This document shows positions 8,671-17,026 of a DNA stretch of 64,000 nt, piece after piece; positions within the stretch are counted from its first letter, which is position 1, and each line of letters opens with the position of its first letter. Source of the DNA: Gemmatimonadota bacterium. Its GTDB lineage: Bacteria > Gemmatimonadota > Gemmatimonadetes > Longimicrobiales > Gaopeijiaceae. The DNA is taken from the NCBI GenBank assembly GCA_007125845.1, contig SLCK01000013.1, forward strand, positions 44,160-108,159. Reading direction: 5' to 3'. The position numbers were made by a program, and so were the translations under genes. The notes under the pieces are model-generated. The model did not search any database. It was not told the DNA's origin and saw nothing but the letters and a program-made list of their open reading frames with translations.

Positions 8671-11196
8671 ATGCCGACCACACTGCCGATCAACGACCCG
8701 GTGCTCATCTTCGCCCTGGCCATGGGGATATTCCTCCTGGCTCCGGTGGTGTTCGAGCGACTCCGGATCCCGGGCATCATCGGCCTCATCGTCTTCGGAG
8801 CGATCGTAGGGCCGAACATCCTGAACCTGCTGGAGCGCGACTTCACCTTCGAGCTCCTGGGCCAGGTCGGTCTGCTCTACCTGCTCTTCCAGGCGGGCCT
8901 CGAGCTGGACCTCAATCGATTCAACGAGTACCGCCGCCGCAGCGTCATCTTCGGCCTGCTCTCCTTCGGCCTCCCGATGGCGCTGAGCCTCGCGGTCATG
9001 CCGCTCCTGGGCTTTGGCTTCGCGGCGTCCCTTCTGATCGGTTCGATCATCGGCTCCCATACGCTGCTGGCGTATCCCGTGGTCAGCCGGCTGGGGATCG
9101 TGAAGAACCCGGCCATGGTCACGGTGATCGGAGGCACGCTCGTGACCGACACGCTGGCCCTGGGGGTCCTCGCCATCGTGACGGGCACGCTGCGCGGTGA
9201 GCTTTCGGTCCTCTTCTGGTTTCAGCTCGTCGGGGTGCTGGCGGCCTACGTGGCGATCGTGCTCTTTGCGGTACCCAGGGTCGGAAGGTGGTTTTTCCGC
9301 AGCGTCCCGAGCCAGGCACCGGCGGAGTTCATCTTTCTCATGGTCGTGCTCTTCAGTACGGCCTGGGCGGCGGGGCTCGCCGGGGCGGAGCCGATCATCG
9401 GAGCCTTCCTGGCGGGCCTCACGCTCAACAAGCTGATTCCGCTGAGCAGTCCCCTGATGACTCGAGTGAGGTTCGTCGGGAACGCGCTTTTCATCCCCTT
9501 CTTCCTCCTCTCCGTCGGGATGCTCGTGGACCCGAGGGTGATGATCGGGAGCGTCGACGTATGGGTCATGGCCGGAACCCTGATCGTCCTGGTGCACCTG
9601 GGGAAGCTGGGAGGGGCCTGGGCCTCCAAGGGATTGTTCGAGTACACCCGGGACGAAGCCCTCGCGATGTTCGGGTTGTCGTCCCCCCAGGCGGCGGCGA
9701 CCCTCGCCGTGACGTTCGTGGGACTCGAGATCGGGCTCTTCGGAGAAACCGTCCTGAACGCCGTCATCATCATGATCCTGGCGACGGTCTTCGTGGGCCC
9801 GTTTTTCGTAGAGCGCTTCGGACGCGAGATCGCGCTTCTGGAGGAGCGCAAGCCGTACGATCCCGCCGAAGCGCCTCGGCGGATTCTGATCCCGATCTCG
9901 AACCCGGCCACGGCCGATGCCCTGATGGACATCGCGTTCCTGCTTCGAGAGCCGGAGCCGGACGAGCCCCTCTATCCGCTGATGGTCGTACGCGGGACGG
10001 ACGAGGGCTCGGAGGCCCAGGTCGCCGAGGCGGAGAAGATGCTCTCGCACGCGATTCTCTACGCCTCGGGCGCCGATGTGCCGGTGTCGCCTCTCACACG
10101 CGTGGACCGGAACATCGCCTCCGGCATCTCCCGCGCGGTGGTGGAAACCCGAACCTCGATCGTCGTGGTGGGATGGGACGGAGTGCGGAGCGGAGGGGGA
10201 AGTCGCACCGCAGTGTTTGGAACCGTTCTGGATCAGCTTCTCGAGCAGACCCGGCAGATGGTGATCGTGGCGAAGATGGGTCACCCGTTGAACACGACCG
10301 GTCGCCTGGTGGTCGTGGTCCCGAGCGGGGGGCACAGACACCCCGGTTTCCCGGGAGCCGTTTCGGCCCTCAAGACCCTTGCCGAGGAGCTGGATGCCCG
10401 CTTCGAGGCACTGATCGTGGACCAGGAGGTCGATCCCTACAGGTCGGTCTTCGAGGAGGCCGAGCCCGAGATTCCGCTGACGGTCGAGGGCGTCGAGGGT
10501 TGGGGGCCTCTCCTCTGGGAGCTCCGAACCCGCCTGGAGCCGCAGGATCTGGTCGTGCTCGTGAGCGCTCGCCGGGGTACGGTGTCCTGGCACAGGGAGC
10601 TCGAGCGGCTTCCCGCCCAGCTTTCGTCATTGCCGCCGGAGAGCTTTCTCGTCGTTTACCCCTCGGAGTCGGATGCGACGAACGGTCGCGGCCGGGCGTC
10701 GGAGGACAGTCTTCCGAGTGCGCTCGACCCCGAGCGTGTCGTGCTGGACGTCCGGGGCGGGAACTACCGCGAGGCCCTCAGGCAGATCCTGGCCTCGCAC
10801 TTTCAGGACGAGCCGGACCAGGTCGAGGCCATTCTCGCCCGCCTGTCCAGTTCTGAGGAGGAGTTCTCCTCGGAGGTCCGGGACGGCGTGGCTCTCCCGC
10901 ACGCGCTGGTGCCGGGCCTCGATGGGCCACTCAAGTTCCTGGGAGTCAGTCCGGAGGGGATTCAATTTCCGCACACCGGAAAGCCGGTCCATCTGGTCCT
11001 GATCCTCCTGGGACCACATGACCGCCGAGCGGAGCATCTGCGTCGGCTCACCCGGATGGCCAAGCTCCTCCGCCAGGCTGAGGATCTCGACCAGCTCATG
11101 GGGGCCCGCAACCTCGAGGAGCTCTACGAATGGTTCGCCAAGCAGGAGGCCGCGGCCGCTCCATCAAAGAAGCCCGGGGTGCCCCGCAAGAGTTGA
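8671..11196 (+). CDS. cation:proton antiporter fused to Usp-like and PTS EIIA-like domains
   Basis: Protein of 841 residues. Residues 1 to about 395 form a CPA2/Kef-type exchanger with around a dozen membrane segments (GIIGLIVFGAIVGPNIL, YLLFQAGLELDLNRF, SPQAAATLAVTFVGLEIGLF). Residues of about 410-555 resemble a universal-stress-protein domain (RRILIPISNPATADALMDIA, TSIVVVGWDG). A weaker Usp-like segment spans about 560-690. The last 150 residues match a PTS EIIA type-2 domain with the expected histidine in VALPHALVPGLDG. The start at 8671 begins family homology. The domain series suggests ion exchange gated by nucleotide or phosphorylation signals (inference). Confidence 0.85.
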   Translation: MPTTLPINDPVLIFALAMGIFLLAPVVFERLRIPGIIGLIVFGAIVGPNILNLLERDFTFELLGQVGLLYLLFQAGLELDLNRFNEYRRRSVIFGLLSFGLPMALSLAVMPLLGFGFAASLLIGSIIGSHTLLAYPVVSRLGIVKNPAMVTVIGGTLVTDTLALGVLAIVTGTLRGELSVLFWFQLVGVLAAYVAIVLFAVPRVGRWFFRSVPSQAPAEFIFLMVVLFSTAWAAGLAGAEPIIGAFLAGLTLNKLIPLSSPLMTRVRFVGNALFIPFFLLSVGMLVDPRVMIGSVDVWVMAGTLIVLVHLGKLGGAWASKGLFEYTRDEALAMFGLSSPQAAATLAVTFVGLEIGLFGETVLNAVIIMILATVFVGPFFVERFGREIALLEERKPYDPAEAPRRILIPISNPATADALMDIAFLLREPEPDEPLYPLMVVRGTDEGSEAQVAEAEKMLSHAILYASGADVPVSPLTRVDRNIASGISRAVVETRTSIVVVGWDGVRSGGGSRTAVFGTVLDQLLEQTRQMVIVAKMGHPLNTTGRLVVVVPSGGHRHPGFPGAVSALKTLAEELDARFEALIVDQEVDPYRSVFEEAEPEIPLTVEGVEGWGPLLWELRTRLEPQDLVVLVSARRGTVSWHRELERLPAQLSSLPPESFLVVYPSESDATNGRGRASEDSLPSALDPERVVLDVRGGNYREALRQILASHFQDEPDQVEAILARLSSSEEEFSSEVRDGVALPHALVPGLDGPLKFLGVSPEGIQFPHTGKPVHLVLILLGPHDRRAEHLRRLTRMAKLLRQAEDLDQLMGARNLEELYEWFAKQEAAAAPSKKPGVPRKS

Positions 11197-11795
11197 TGGG
11201 AGAGCCGAATGGCGAGGCGCTTCCGGTTCGCCCCTGGCGACACGGCCTGCATGTGCTGACGGGGCTCATCATCGTGGGCCTTCATGCGGCGCCATGGCCG
11301 GAGCGCGAGGTCCTGGTCGTGGGGCTCGGGGCTCTTGTTGCATCGCTCCTTCTATTCGACCTTGCCCGCCTCCTCCACGAGCCGCTCAACCGTGCCTTCT
11401 TCCGTGCGTTTCCGCGCCTGCTGGCTCCGCGAGACGCCGGCCGGCCAGCCGGCTCCACCTGGTTCGTCCTCGGGTGTGTCGTGGCCGTTGCCACCTTTCC
11501 TCCCTCCGTCGCCACGGCGGGGATCCTGGTCCTCGCGCTCGCCGACCCGGCCGCGGCGCTCGTAGGCACGCGATGGGCCAGCCCGCGCCTCGGAAAAGGC
11601 TCGGTTTCCGGATCCCTGACCTTCGGGGCGGTGTCCTTTCTCGTGCTCCTGCCGTTCGCACCGCCCGTCGTGGCGGGGGTCACCGCTGTGGCGACCACGA
11701 TGGTGGAGGCGCTGCCCCGCGTTGCCGATGACAACGTCCTGATTCCAGTGGTGGCAGGCGCCGTCCTCTGGTCCCTCCTTCCGCTGGGGGTCTGA
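11196..11795 (+). CDS. SEC59/DGK1/VTE5-like CTP-dependent lipid kinase (membrane protein)
   Basis: Membrane protein of 199 residues whose start overlaps the antiporter stop by one base (TGATG at 11194-11198). It has about six hydrophobic segments and the family's hallmark stretches: RHGLHVLTGL near the N-terminus, LALADPAAALVGTRWASPRLGKGSVSGS in the middle, and MVEALPRVADDNVLIPV near the end. Relatives phosphorylate dolichol, diacylglycerol or phytol with CTP, so a polyprenol or diacylglycerol substrate is plausible, but specificity cannot be read here. Its location between antiporters is unexplained. Confidence 0.7.
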   Translation: MGEPNGEALPVRPWRHGLHVLTGLIIVGLHAAPWPEREVLVVGLGALVASLLLFDLARLLHEPLNRAFFRAFPRLLAPRDAGRPAGSTWFVLGCVVAVATFPPSVATAGILVLALADPAAALVGTRWASPRLGKGSVSGSLTFGAVSFLVLLPFAPPVVAGVTAVATTMVEALPRVADDNVLIPVVAGAVLWSLLPLGV

Positions 11796-11955
11796 CGGAA
11801 GGGGGTCCGACCTCCGGGTCTCCAGGGCGGGAGGCACTGTACAGACCAATTGACCGCGGCTAGTTCTATGCGGTTGCTCCCAGCCTTCACGTGAGCATCG
11901 GGGAAGGGGTTATGTCGATGCCAGGCATTCGAGGACAACAGTCGGCGGAGGCTTG

Positions 11956-13596
11956 ATGGAGGCTCCCATCATCGCGGAGCTGGGCATGATCCTGGTGGGG
12001 GCGGCCATTGTGGTGCTTGTGGCCCGATTCGGCCGGGTCCCGTCGATCGTGGCGTACATCCTCGCCGGACTCGTCCTGGGCCCGGGCCTCGGTCTCGTCA
12101 CGGTGACCGAGGGGGTGGAGGTGATCTCGGAGGTGGGGATCGCTCTCCTCCTCTTCATCGTTGGGCTCGAGCTCTCCCTCGACAAGATCCGGGACGTAGG
12201 AAAGGTGGCCGTGGTCGCGGGCCTCGGCCAGGTGGCCTTTACGGCGCTGGGTGGGTTCTTCCTCTGTCTGGTGCTCGATTTCTCCGCGATCGAGGCCCTC
12301 TTCATCGCGACCGCCCTCACCTTCTCCTCCACGGTCGTGGTCGTGAAGCTGCTGGACCAGAAGGGAGACCTGGATTCGGTCTACGGCCGGATCGCCGTGG
12401 GCATCTTCCTCGTCCAGGACATGGTAGTGATCATCGCGCTCACCTTCCTCTCGGGCCTGGGCCAGGCCGGAGAGACCTCCGCGGGTGAGATGGTCATGGG
12501 CGTGGTGTGGGCCTTCCTGGGGATGGGGCTCCTCCTCGCCGTGGCGTTCGGCGCCTCGCGTTGGGGGTTGCCCCGTGCGTTCGCCTGGGTGGCGCGGTTT
12601 CCGGAGAGCCTCTTTATCTGGGCGCTTTCCTGGTGCTTCATCCTGGTTCTGGGAGCGGAGGTTCTCCACCTCTCGTTGGAAATCGGTGCCTTCCTCGCAG
12701 GCGTAAGCCTCGCGCAGCTCCCCTATCACGGGGATCTGCGTCGCCGCGTGCATCCCCTGATGAACTTCTTCATCGCGGTTTTCTTCGTCTCTCTCGGGGT
12801 CCAGATGGAGTTCGGGGCAGCCGCCGAGGTCTGGCTTCCCGCGGTGGTGCTTTCCCTCTTCGTGCTCCTCGGCAATCCCTTCATCTTCCTCTGGATCATC
12901 GCGCGCATGGGATATGGCGAGCGGACCGCCTTCATGACGTCGGTGACGGTGGCGCAGATCAGCGAGTTCTCCTTCATCCTCGCAGCGATGGGCCTCTCCG
13001 CGGGTCTGATCAGCCAGGAGGTCCTTTCCCTGATCGGAATGGTGGGCCTGGTCACCATCGCCATCTCCGCGTACATGATTCTCTACAACAACTGGATCTA
13101 CGAGCGGCTCAGGGGAGGACGTGTCCTCGGTATCTTCCGTGCCGCGGAGCGGGGCCAGGAGGGTCACGAGGGCGAGGGCGAGCTGGAGCTCTCCGACCAT
13201 GTGATCGTCGTGGGGATGAACACGCTGGGCCGCCGGATCGTGGAGGATCTCCACGAAGAGGGGACCCAGGTCCTCGCCCTCGACACCGATCCGCGAAAGC
13301 TGGAAGGCTTGCCCTGTCGGACAATGCTTGGGAATGCCGAGTACCTCTCCGTGCTGGAAGAGGCCGGACTCAGACGGGCCCGGGTCCTCGTCTCGACCTT
13401 GCACATCGAGGACGTGAACCGCCTCCTGGCGTACCGGGCACGCAGGTACGGGGTGGCCTCTGCCATCCACGCGCACGACGACTACATGGGAGCGGAGCTG
13501 GAGCAGCTCGGGGTCGCGCACGTGTTGAACTCGCACGTGGCCGGCCTTCGACAGGTCACGGAGGAGCTCCGTAGGGAAGGGGTGTTCGAGCCATGA
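11956..13596 (+). CDS. Kef-type cation:proton antiporter with TrkA-N domain
   Basis: CPA2-family exchanger of 546 residues in the inner membrane. Residues 1 to about 385 carry around 12 membrane segments with SIVAYILAGLVLGPGLGL, EVGIALLLFIVGLELS, TFSSTVVVVKLLDQKGD and a GIFLVQDMVVI segment typical of KefB/C. Residues of about 415-545 form an RCK/TrkA-N nucleotide-binding domain (DHVIVVGMNTLGRRIVEDL, LALDTDPRK). The ATG at 11956 has GGAGG five bases upstream; the in-frame TTG three bases earlier is a poorer choice. The next antiporter overlaps its stop by four bases. Confidence 0.9.
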   Translation: MEAPIIAELGMILVGAAIVVLVARFGRVPSIVAYILAGLVLGPGLGLVTVTEGVEVISEVGIALLLFIVGLELSLDKIRDVGKVAVVAGLGQVAFTALGGFFLCLVLDFSAIEALFIATALTFSSTVVVVKLLDQKGDLDSVYGRIAVGIFLVQDMVVIIALTFLSGLGQAGETSAGEMVMGVVWAFLGMGLLLAVAFGASRWGLPRAFAWVARFPESLFIWALSWCFILVLGAEVLHLSLEIGAFLAGVSLAQLPYHGDLRRRVHPLMNFFIAVFFVSLGVQMEFGAAAEVWLPAVVLSLFVLLGNPFIFLWIIARMGYGERTAFMTSVTVAQISEFSFILAAMGLSAGLISQEVLSLIGMVGLVTIAISAYMILYNNWIYERLRGGRVLGIFRAAERGQEGHEGEGELELSDHVIVVGMNTLGRRIVEDLHEEGTQVLALDTDPRKLEGLPCRTMLGNAEYLSVLEEAGLRRARVLVSTLHIEDVNRLLAYRARRYGVASAIHAHDDYMGAELEQLGVAHVLNSHVAGLRQVTEELRREGVFEP

Positions 13597-15161
13597 CGGG
13601 GATCACTGTCCTCCTGCTCGCGGCAGCCGCCGGGTTCGGGGTCTCCCGCGGGTTCGGAATTCCCGCGATTCCCGTGCTCGTGATGGGTGGGGTGGCGACC
13701 ACTGCGGTGGTTTCCCTTCCCGGGGACTTCCTGCAGGACGCCCTCCTGCTCGGGGTGACCGTGTTGGTGTTTGTGGCGGGGATCGAGTTGAATCCCGGGC
13801 GGGTGCGGGGCCAGAAGCGGGCGGCTGTTCAGGTCGGGCTCGTGCAGTTCTTCCTCCTCGGTGCGGTCGGTCTGGCGGTAGCCCTCGCGCTCGGCTACTC
13901 GATGGAAACCGCCGCTTACCTGGCTTTGGCTCTCACGGCTTCCTCCACACTGGTCGTGGTGAGGGTGCTCCAGTCCCGTCAGCAGCTCTTCGAGCCCTTT
14001 GGAAGGCTGGTCACGGGAGTGCTCCTGCTCCAGGATCTGCTCGTCATTCTGGCGATTCCCGTGATCACCCGCCTCGCCGACGGAGCGGCCGCGGTCGGAG
14101 TCGGCCTCCTCTCCACGCTGGCGTTGGTTGCGTTGGCGGGGATGGTGCACAGGTGGGTCGCCCCTCTGGTGCGGAGGCTGGAGGACGACGAGGAGGTGCT
14201 CCTGCTGGTCGTGCTGGCGATTCTCTTCGGCTTTCTCGGTCTGGCGTACCTCTTCGAGCTGCCCCTCATCGCAGGCGCCTTCCTGGCGGGGATATCGCTC
14301 TCGAGCTTCCCCTTGAGCGCGTTGGTGAGGGGGAAGTTGAACTCCCTGTCCGACTTCTTCAATGCGCTCTTCTTCACGGCCCTGGGTGCCTTCCTCCCCG
14401 TCCCCTCCGGGGCCGGGCTCCTGCACGGCCTCCTCCTGGCGGTGATCGTGGTGGTCGCCACTCCACCGCTCGTGGCGATCATCGCGGAACGATCCGGCTT
14501 TTCAGCGCGACCTGCTCTCGCCGCGGGCCTGATTCTCTCGCAGACGAGCGAGTTCTCGCTCGTGATCGGATTGCAGGGAGTCGTGTTGGGCCAGATCACT
14601 CAGGAGGTGTTCGGGGTGATCGCGGTCGCTACCGTGATCACCATGATTCTAACTCCGTTCCTGGCCACGGATCGGGTGACGTGGGCGCTGATGCGGATCC
14701 ATCCTTTCAAGAGGCGCGGCCTGGACCCGGTGGAGGAGCGCCCCTCCGGGCACGTTCTCCTGCTCGGATGCGGCCGGAACGGCGTCGCGCTGCTCGAGCT
14801 CCTGGTCGTGACGCCCAACGAGCTCATGGTGGTAGACGATGATCCCGCTCTGGTCGAGCGGATCCAGGAGGCGCACGTTCCGGCTGTCCGAGGAGATGTC
14901 TCGGACGTGGAGCTGCTCCGCCGGGTGGGGGCGGATCGGGCCAAGGTGAATGTGTCCACGATTCGAAGGAAGGAGGACAACGCCCCGCTTCTAGCCATGG
15001 CTCACGGCATTCCCACGTTCGTTCGCACCTTCAATGTGGAGGATGCCGAGTGGGTGAGGGACCGAGGAGGTCGACCTGTCCTGTTCTCCGATCCGGTGGC
15101 CGGGGAATTCATGGAGTGGTACCGGTCTCTGATTTCGGAAGGGCGGAACACGTCTGCGTGA
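13593..15161 (+). CDS. second Kef-type cation:proton antiporter with TrkA-N domain
   Basis: CPA2 exchanger of 522 residues, starting in an ATGA overlap (13593-13596) with the preceding paralogue and so probably co-translated with it. The membrane part includes LVFVAGIELNPGR, TASSTLVVVRVLQSRQQ, LLLQDLLVILAIPVI and ILSQTSEFSLVIGLQGVV. The C-terminal TrkA-N domain begins near residue 385 (HVLLLGCGRNGVALLELL, MVVDDDPALVERI). Two different subunits translated together suggest a paired or heteromeric exchanger (inference). Transported ion and direction cannot be told from the sequence. Confidence 0.9.
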   Translation: MTGITVLLLAAAAGFGVSRGFGIPAIPVLVMGGVATTAVVSLPGDFLQDALLLGVTVLVFVAGIELNPGRVRGQKRAAVQVGLVQFFLLGAVGLAVALALGYSMETAAYLALALTASSTLVVVRVLQSRQQLFEPFGRLVTGVLLLQDLLVILAIPVITRLADGAAAVGVGLLSTLALVALAGMVHRWVAPLVRRLEDDEEVLLLVVLAILFGFLGLAYLFELPLIAGAFLAGISLSSFPLSALVRGKLNSLSDFFNALFFTALGAFLPVPSGAGLLHGLLLAVIVVVATPPLVAIIAERSGFSARPALAAGLILSQTSEFSLVIGLQGVVLGQITQEVFGVIAVATVITMILTPFLATDRVTWALMRIHPFKRRGLDPVEERPSGHVLLLGCGRNGVALLELLVVTPNELMVVDDDPALVERIQEAHVPAVRGDVSDVELLRRVGADRAKVNVSTIRRKEDNAPLLAMAHGIPTFVRTFNVEDAEWVRDRGGRPVLFSDPVAGEFMEWYRSLISEGRNTSA

Positions 15162-15310
15162 TCCCTGTAGGAGCCCATGACTCCGGGGAGGCCGAGACGG
15201 GCGCACAGGCGGTCCCGGAGACCGGCCCGCCGGGCCGGCGATCCGCGCTGGGAGGACTCGGCGCTCGTTTTCCTTCGTGCGCCAGTGGAGTTGATTCTCT
15301 CGTGCAATCC

Positions 15311-15883
15311 ATGACCGACGTGCTCCGTAGATCTCTCCGTGCCGGGGCCTGTGCCGGCCTGGGCATGATGCTCCTTACCGCGCCGGTCCTCGCGCAGGAC
15401 ATGCCCGCGCCGCCGCCGCAGGACATCCCCGACGAAGTGCAGGAGCTGATGCAGGAGTTTCAGGAGATGCAGGAGCGTTTCATGCAGCTCCAGAACCAGG
15501 TTCTCCAGATGAACCCGGAGCTCCAGCAACGCCAGGCCGCGATCGGGGAGATGGTCAACGAGGCGATGGCCGAGCTGAATCCGGATGCGGTGCAGCAGAT
15601 GGACCGCCTCGCGGAGCTGGAGCAGGAAGCGGCACTCGCCCAGCAGGAACAGGACATGGAGGAGTTGCAGGAGCTGATCAATGAGGCACAGGGCCTCCAG
15701 GCCCAGCTCCAGTCCGTGCAGGCGCAGGCGCTCGAGCAGGAGCACGTCCAGGAGGAGATCGACAGCTTCCAGGACGAATTGCTCGAGGAGATGATGGAGG
15801 TTGATCCCGAGGCTGGAGCCATCCTCGAGCGGCTCGACGAGCTGGCTACGCAGTTGGGCGCGGAGGGGCCACCGGAGCCCTGA
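15311..15883 (+). CDS. secreted coiled-coil protein rich in Gln, Glu and Met
   Basis: Protein of 190 residues, no family recognised. The N-terminus MTDVLRRSLRAGACAGLGMM continues into LLTAPVLAQDM, a clear signal peptide with cleavage after AQ or ALA-like residues. The mature part is almost wholly alpha-helical coiled coil (heptad runs such as ELMQEFQEMQERFMQLQNQV) and ends in a Pro/Gly-rich tail. It could be a periplasmic adaptor or a lipid-binding chaperone, but nothing visible decides this. ATG 15311 is preferred because the frame upstream overlaps the antiporter end without coding character; GTG 15302 is an alternative. Confidence 0.7.
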   Translation: MTDVLRRSLRAGACAGLGMMLLTAPVLAQDMPAPPPQDIPDEVQELMQEFQEMQERFMQLQNQVLQMNPELQQRQAAIGEMVNEAMAELNPDAVQQMDRLAELEQEAALAQQEQDMEELQELINEAQGLQAQLQSVQAQALEQEHVQEEIDSFQDELLEEMMEVDPEAGAILERLDELATQLGAEGPPEP

Positions 15884-15930
15884 GGAGCCGGGTTCTGGTC
15901 GAACCCGAGCGGATGGGCCGGTTCTGACCA

Positions 15931-15957
15931 CGCCCCTCCTTCAACAACCTTTCAGGT
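15931..15957 (+). repeat. dispersed intergenic motif, copy b
   Basis: CGCCCCTCCTTCAACAACC followed by TTTCAGG. It matches the copies at about 8442 (minus), 29244 and 31850. It lies 48 bases after the coiled-coil gene and about 16 bases before the terminator-like hairpin, upstream of the DUF481-like gene. Confidence 0.55.
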
Positions 15958-15972
15958 GCCGACGTTTCAGCG

Positions 15973-16010
15973 GAGGTCGTCCTCCCCTCGTGGGGGGGCG
16001 ACCTCTTCTT
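15973..16010 (+). terminator. intrinsic terminator after the antiporter run
   Basis: GAGGTCG (15973-15979) pairs with CGACCTC (15999-16005). The stem extends inward by CCTCCCC against a G-run around a TCGT loop, and a pyrimidine-rich TTCTT tract follows. This very stable hairpin with its T-rich tail would end transcripts from the coiled-coil gene. The remaining bases up to 16170 show nothing else clear. Confidence 0.7.
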
Positions 16011-16170
16011 CATGTCGAAGTCCTCCCTTCCTGAGCGCAATTCCGGCGGCTTCGCAGGTGGGAGTTCGCCGAGTGGCTTGACCGGATCGAGAGTCTCACG
16101 GTAGCGTGGAGTCCGCGAGCGGGAATGTCGCGCCGATTCCGGACTCACTTCTCACCGTCGGAGAGCTCAG

Positions 16171-17004
16171 GTGGATCGATTTGAAACGCGAGATCAGGCC
16201 CGTCAGGGACCCTCGATCGGACGCGGAGTAGCCGGCTTTATCTTGCTCGCGCTTCTCGCGCTGGTCATTGCGCCGGGAGCTCTGGCGGCGCAGGCCATCC
16301 TGAACACGGAGCGCTTCCAGCTCGGCGAGGTCGAAGGCAGGCATGCGAGCGTGGACGCTTCGGGCTCATTGAAGCGAGGAAACTCCGAAGTGCTCGACCT
16401 GTCCGCATCGGGGATGGTGGGCGTCATGCGTGATCGCCACTGGCCGAGGTTGATCTTCGGGGGTCAGTACCTCTCCGACGAAGAACGCTCGATCCTGGAT
16501 CAGCAGTTCGCTCAGCTCCGGTACTCCTACATCTTTTCGGATCGGCTGACGAGCTTCCACTTCGTGCAGGCGCAGAAGAACGAGACGCTGCTCCTCCAGA
16601 GTCGCTGGCTCGTGGGCTCGGGGTTGCGTTGGGAACTGTATCGGTCCGAGCGTACGGAGTTGGCTGCCGGGACGGGATTGATGGCGGAGTCCGAGCGGCT
16701 CGATCGGTCCCGCCTGTCCCCCGGGGAGTCGTGGGAGTCGGACAGGATCAGGGTCGCGAATCTGGCGGTCTTCTCTCGCGAGCTCGAGAGCGGGGCCCGG
16801 ATCCTGAATATCGTCTACCTTCAGCCCGACGTAGGCGAGCTCTCGAACCTGAGGGTCCTGAACGAGCTCGGCTTGTTCATTCCGCTAACCGATCGACTGC
16901 GGACTACCGCCGCCCTCGAGTGGCGTCGTGACACCCGGCCTCCGGCTGACCTCGGACGAGACGATCTCAACCTGAGAGTGGGACTCGGCCTGGAGATACT
17001 CTGA
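16171..17004 (+). CDS. DUF481-like outer-membrane protein
   Basis: Protein of 277 residues with a GTG start preceded by GGAGAG. A hydrophobic leader (GFILLALLALVIAPGALAAQ) is followed by alternating beta strands with the DUF481 pattern: VDASGSLKRGNSEVLDLSAS, FGGQYLSD, YSYIFSDRLTSFHFVQAQKNE, and a C-terminal DDLNLRVGLGLEIL ending in an aromatic/hydrophobic strand. Such proteins are small outer-membrane barrels of unknown function. It is followed after 22 bases by the glycosidase and probably forms a two-gene unit with it. Confidence 0.7.
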   Translation: MDRFETRDQARQGPSIGRGVAGFILLALLALVIAPGALAAQAILNTERFQLGEVEGRHASVDASGSLKRGNSEVLDLSASGMVGVMRDRHWPRLIFGGQYLSDEERSILDQQFAQLRYSYIFSDRLTSFHFVQAQKNETLLLQSRWLVGSGLRWELYRSERTELAAGTGLMAESERLDRSRLSPGESWESDRIRVANLAVFSRELESGARILNIVYLQPDVGELSNLRVLNELGLFIPLTDRLRTTAALEWRRDTRPPADLGRDDLNLRVGLGLEIL

Positions 17005-17026
17005 TCCCGACGGAGGACCTGGAACG

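Noticed and set aside
7483..10593. Open frame of 1036 codons on the minus strand opposite the antiporter
   Set aside because: It covers the real plus-strand antiporter and the men promoter region. Its His/Arg/Asp/Gly-rich low-complexity sequence is the usual antisense shadow in GC-rich genes.
11887..13536. Open frame of 549 codons opposite the second antiporter
   Set aside because: It is a composition-driven shadow rich in His, Glu and Asp; the plus strand carries the antiporter motifs.
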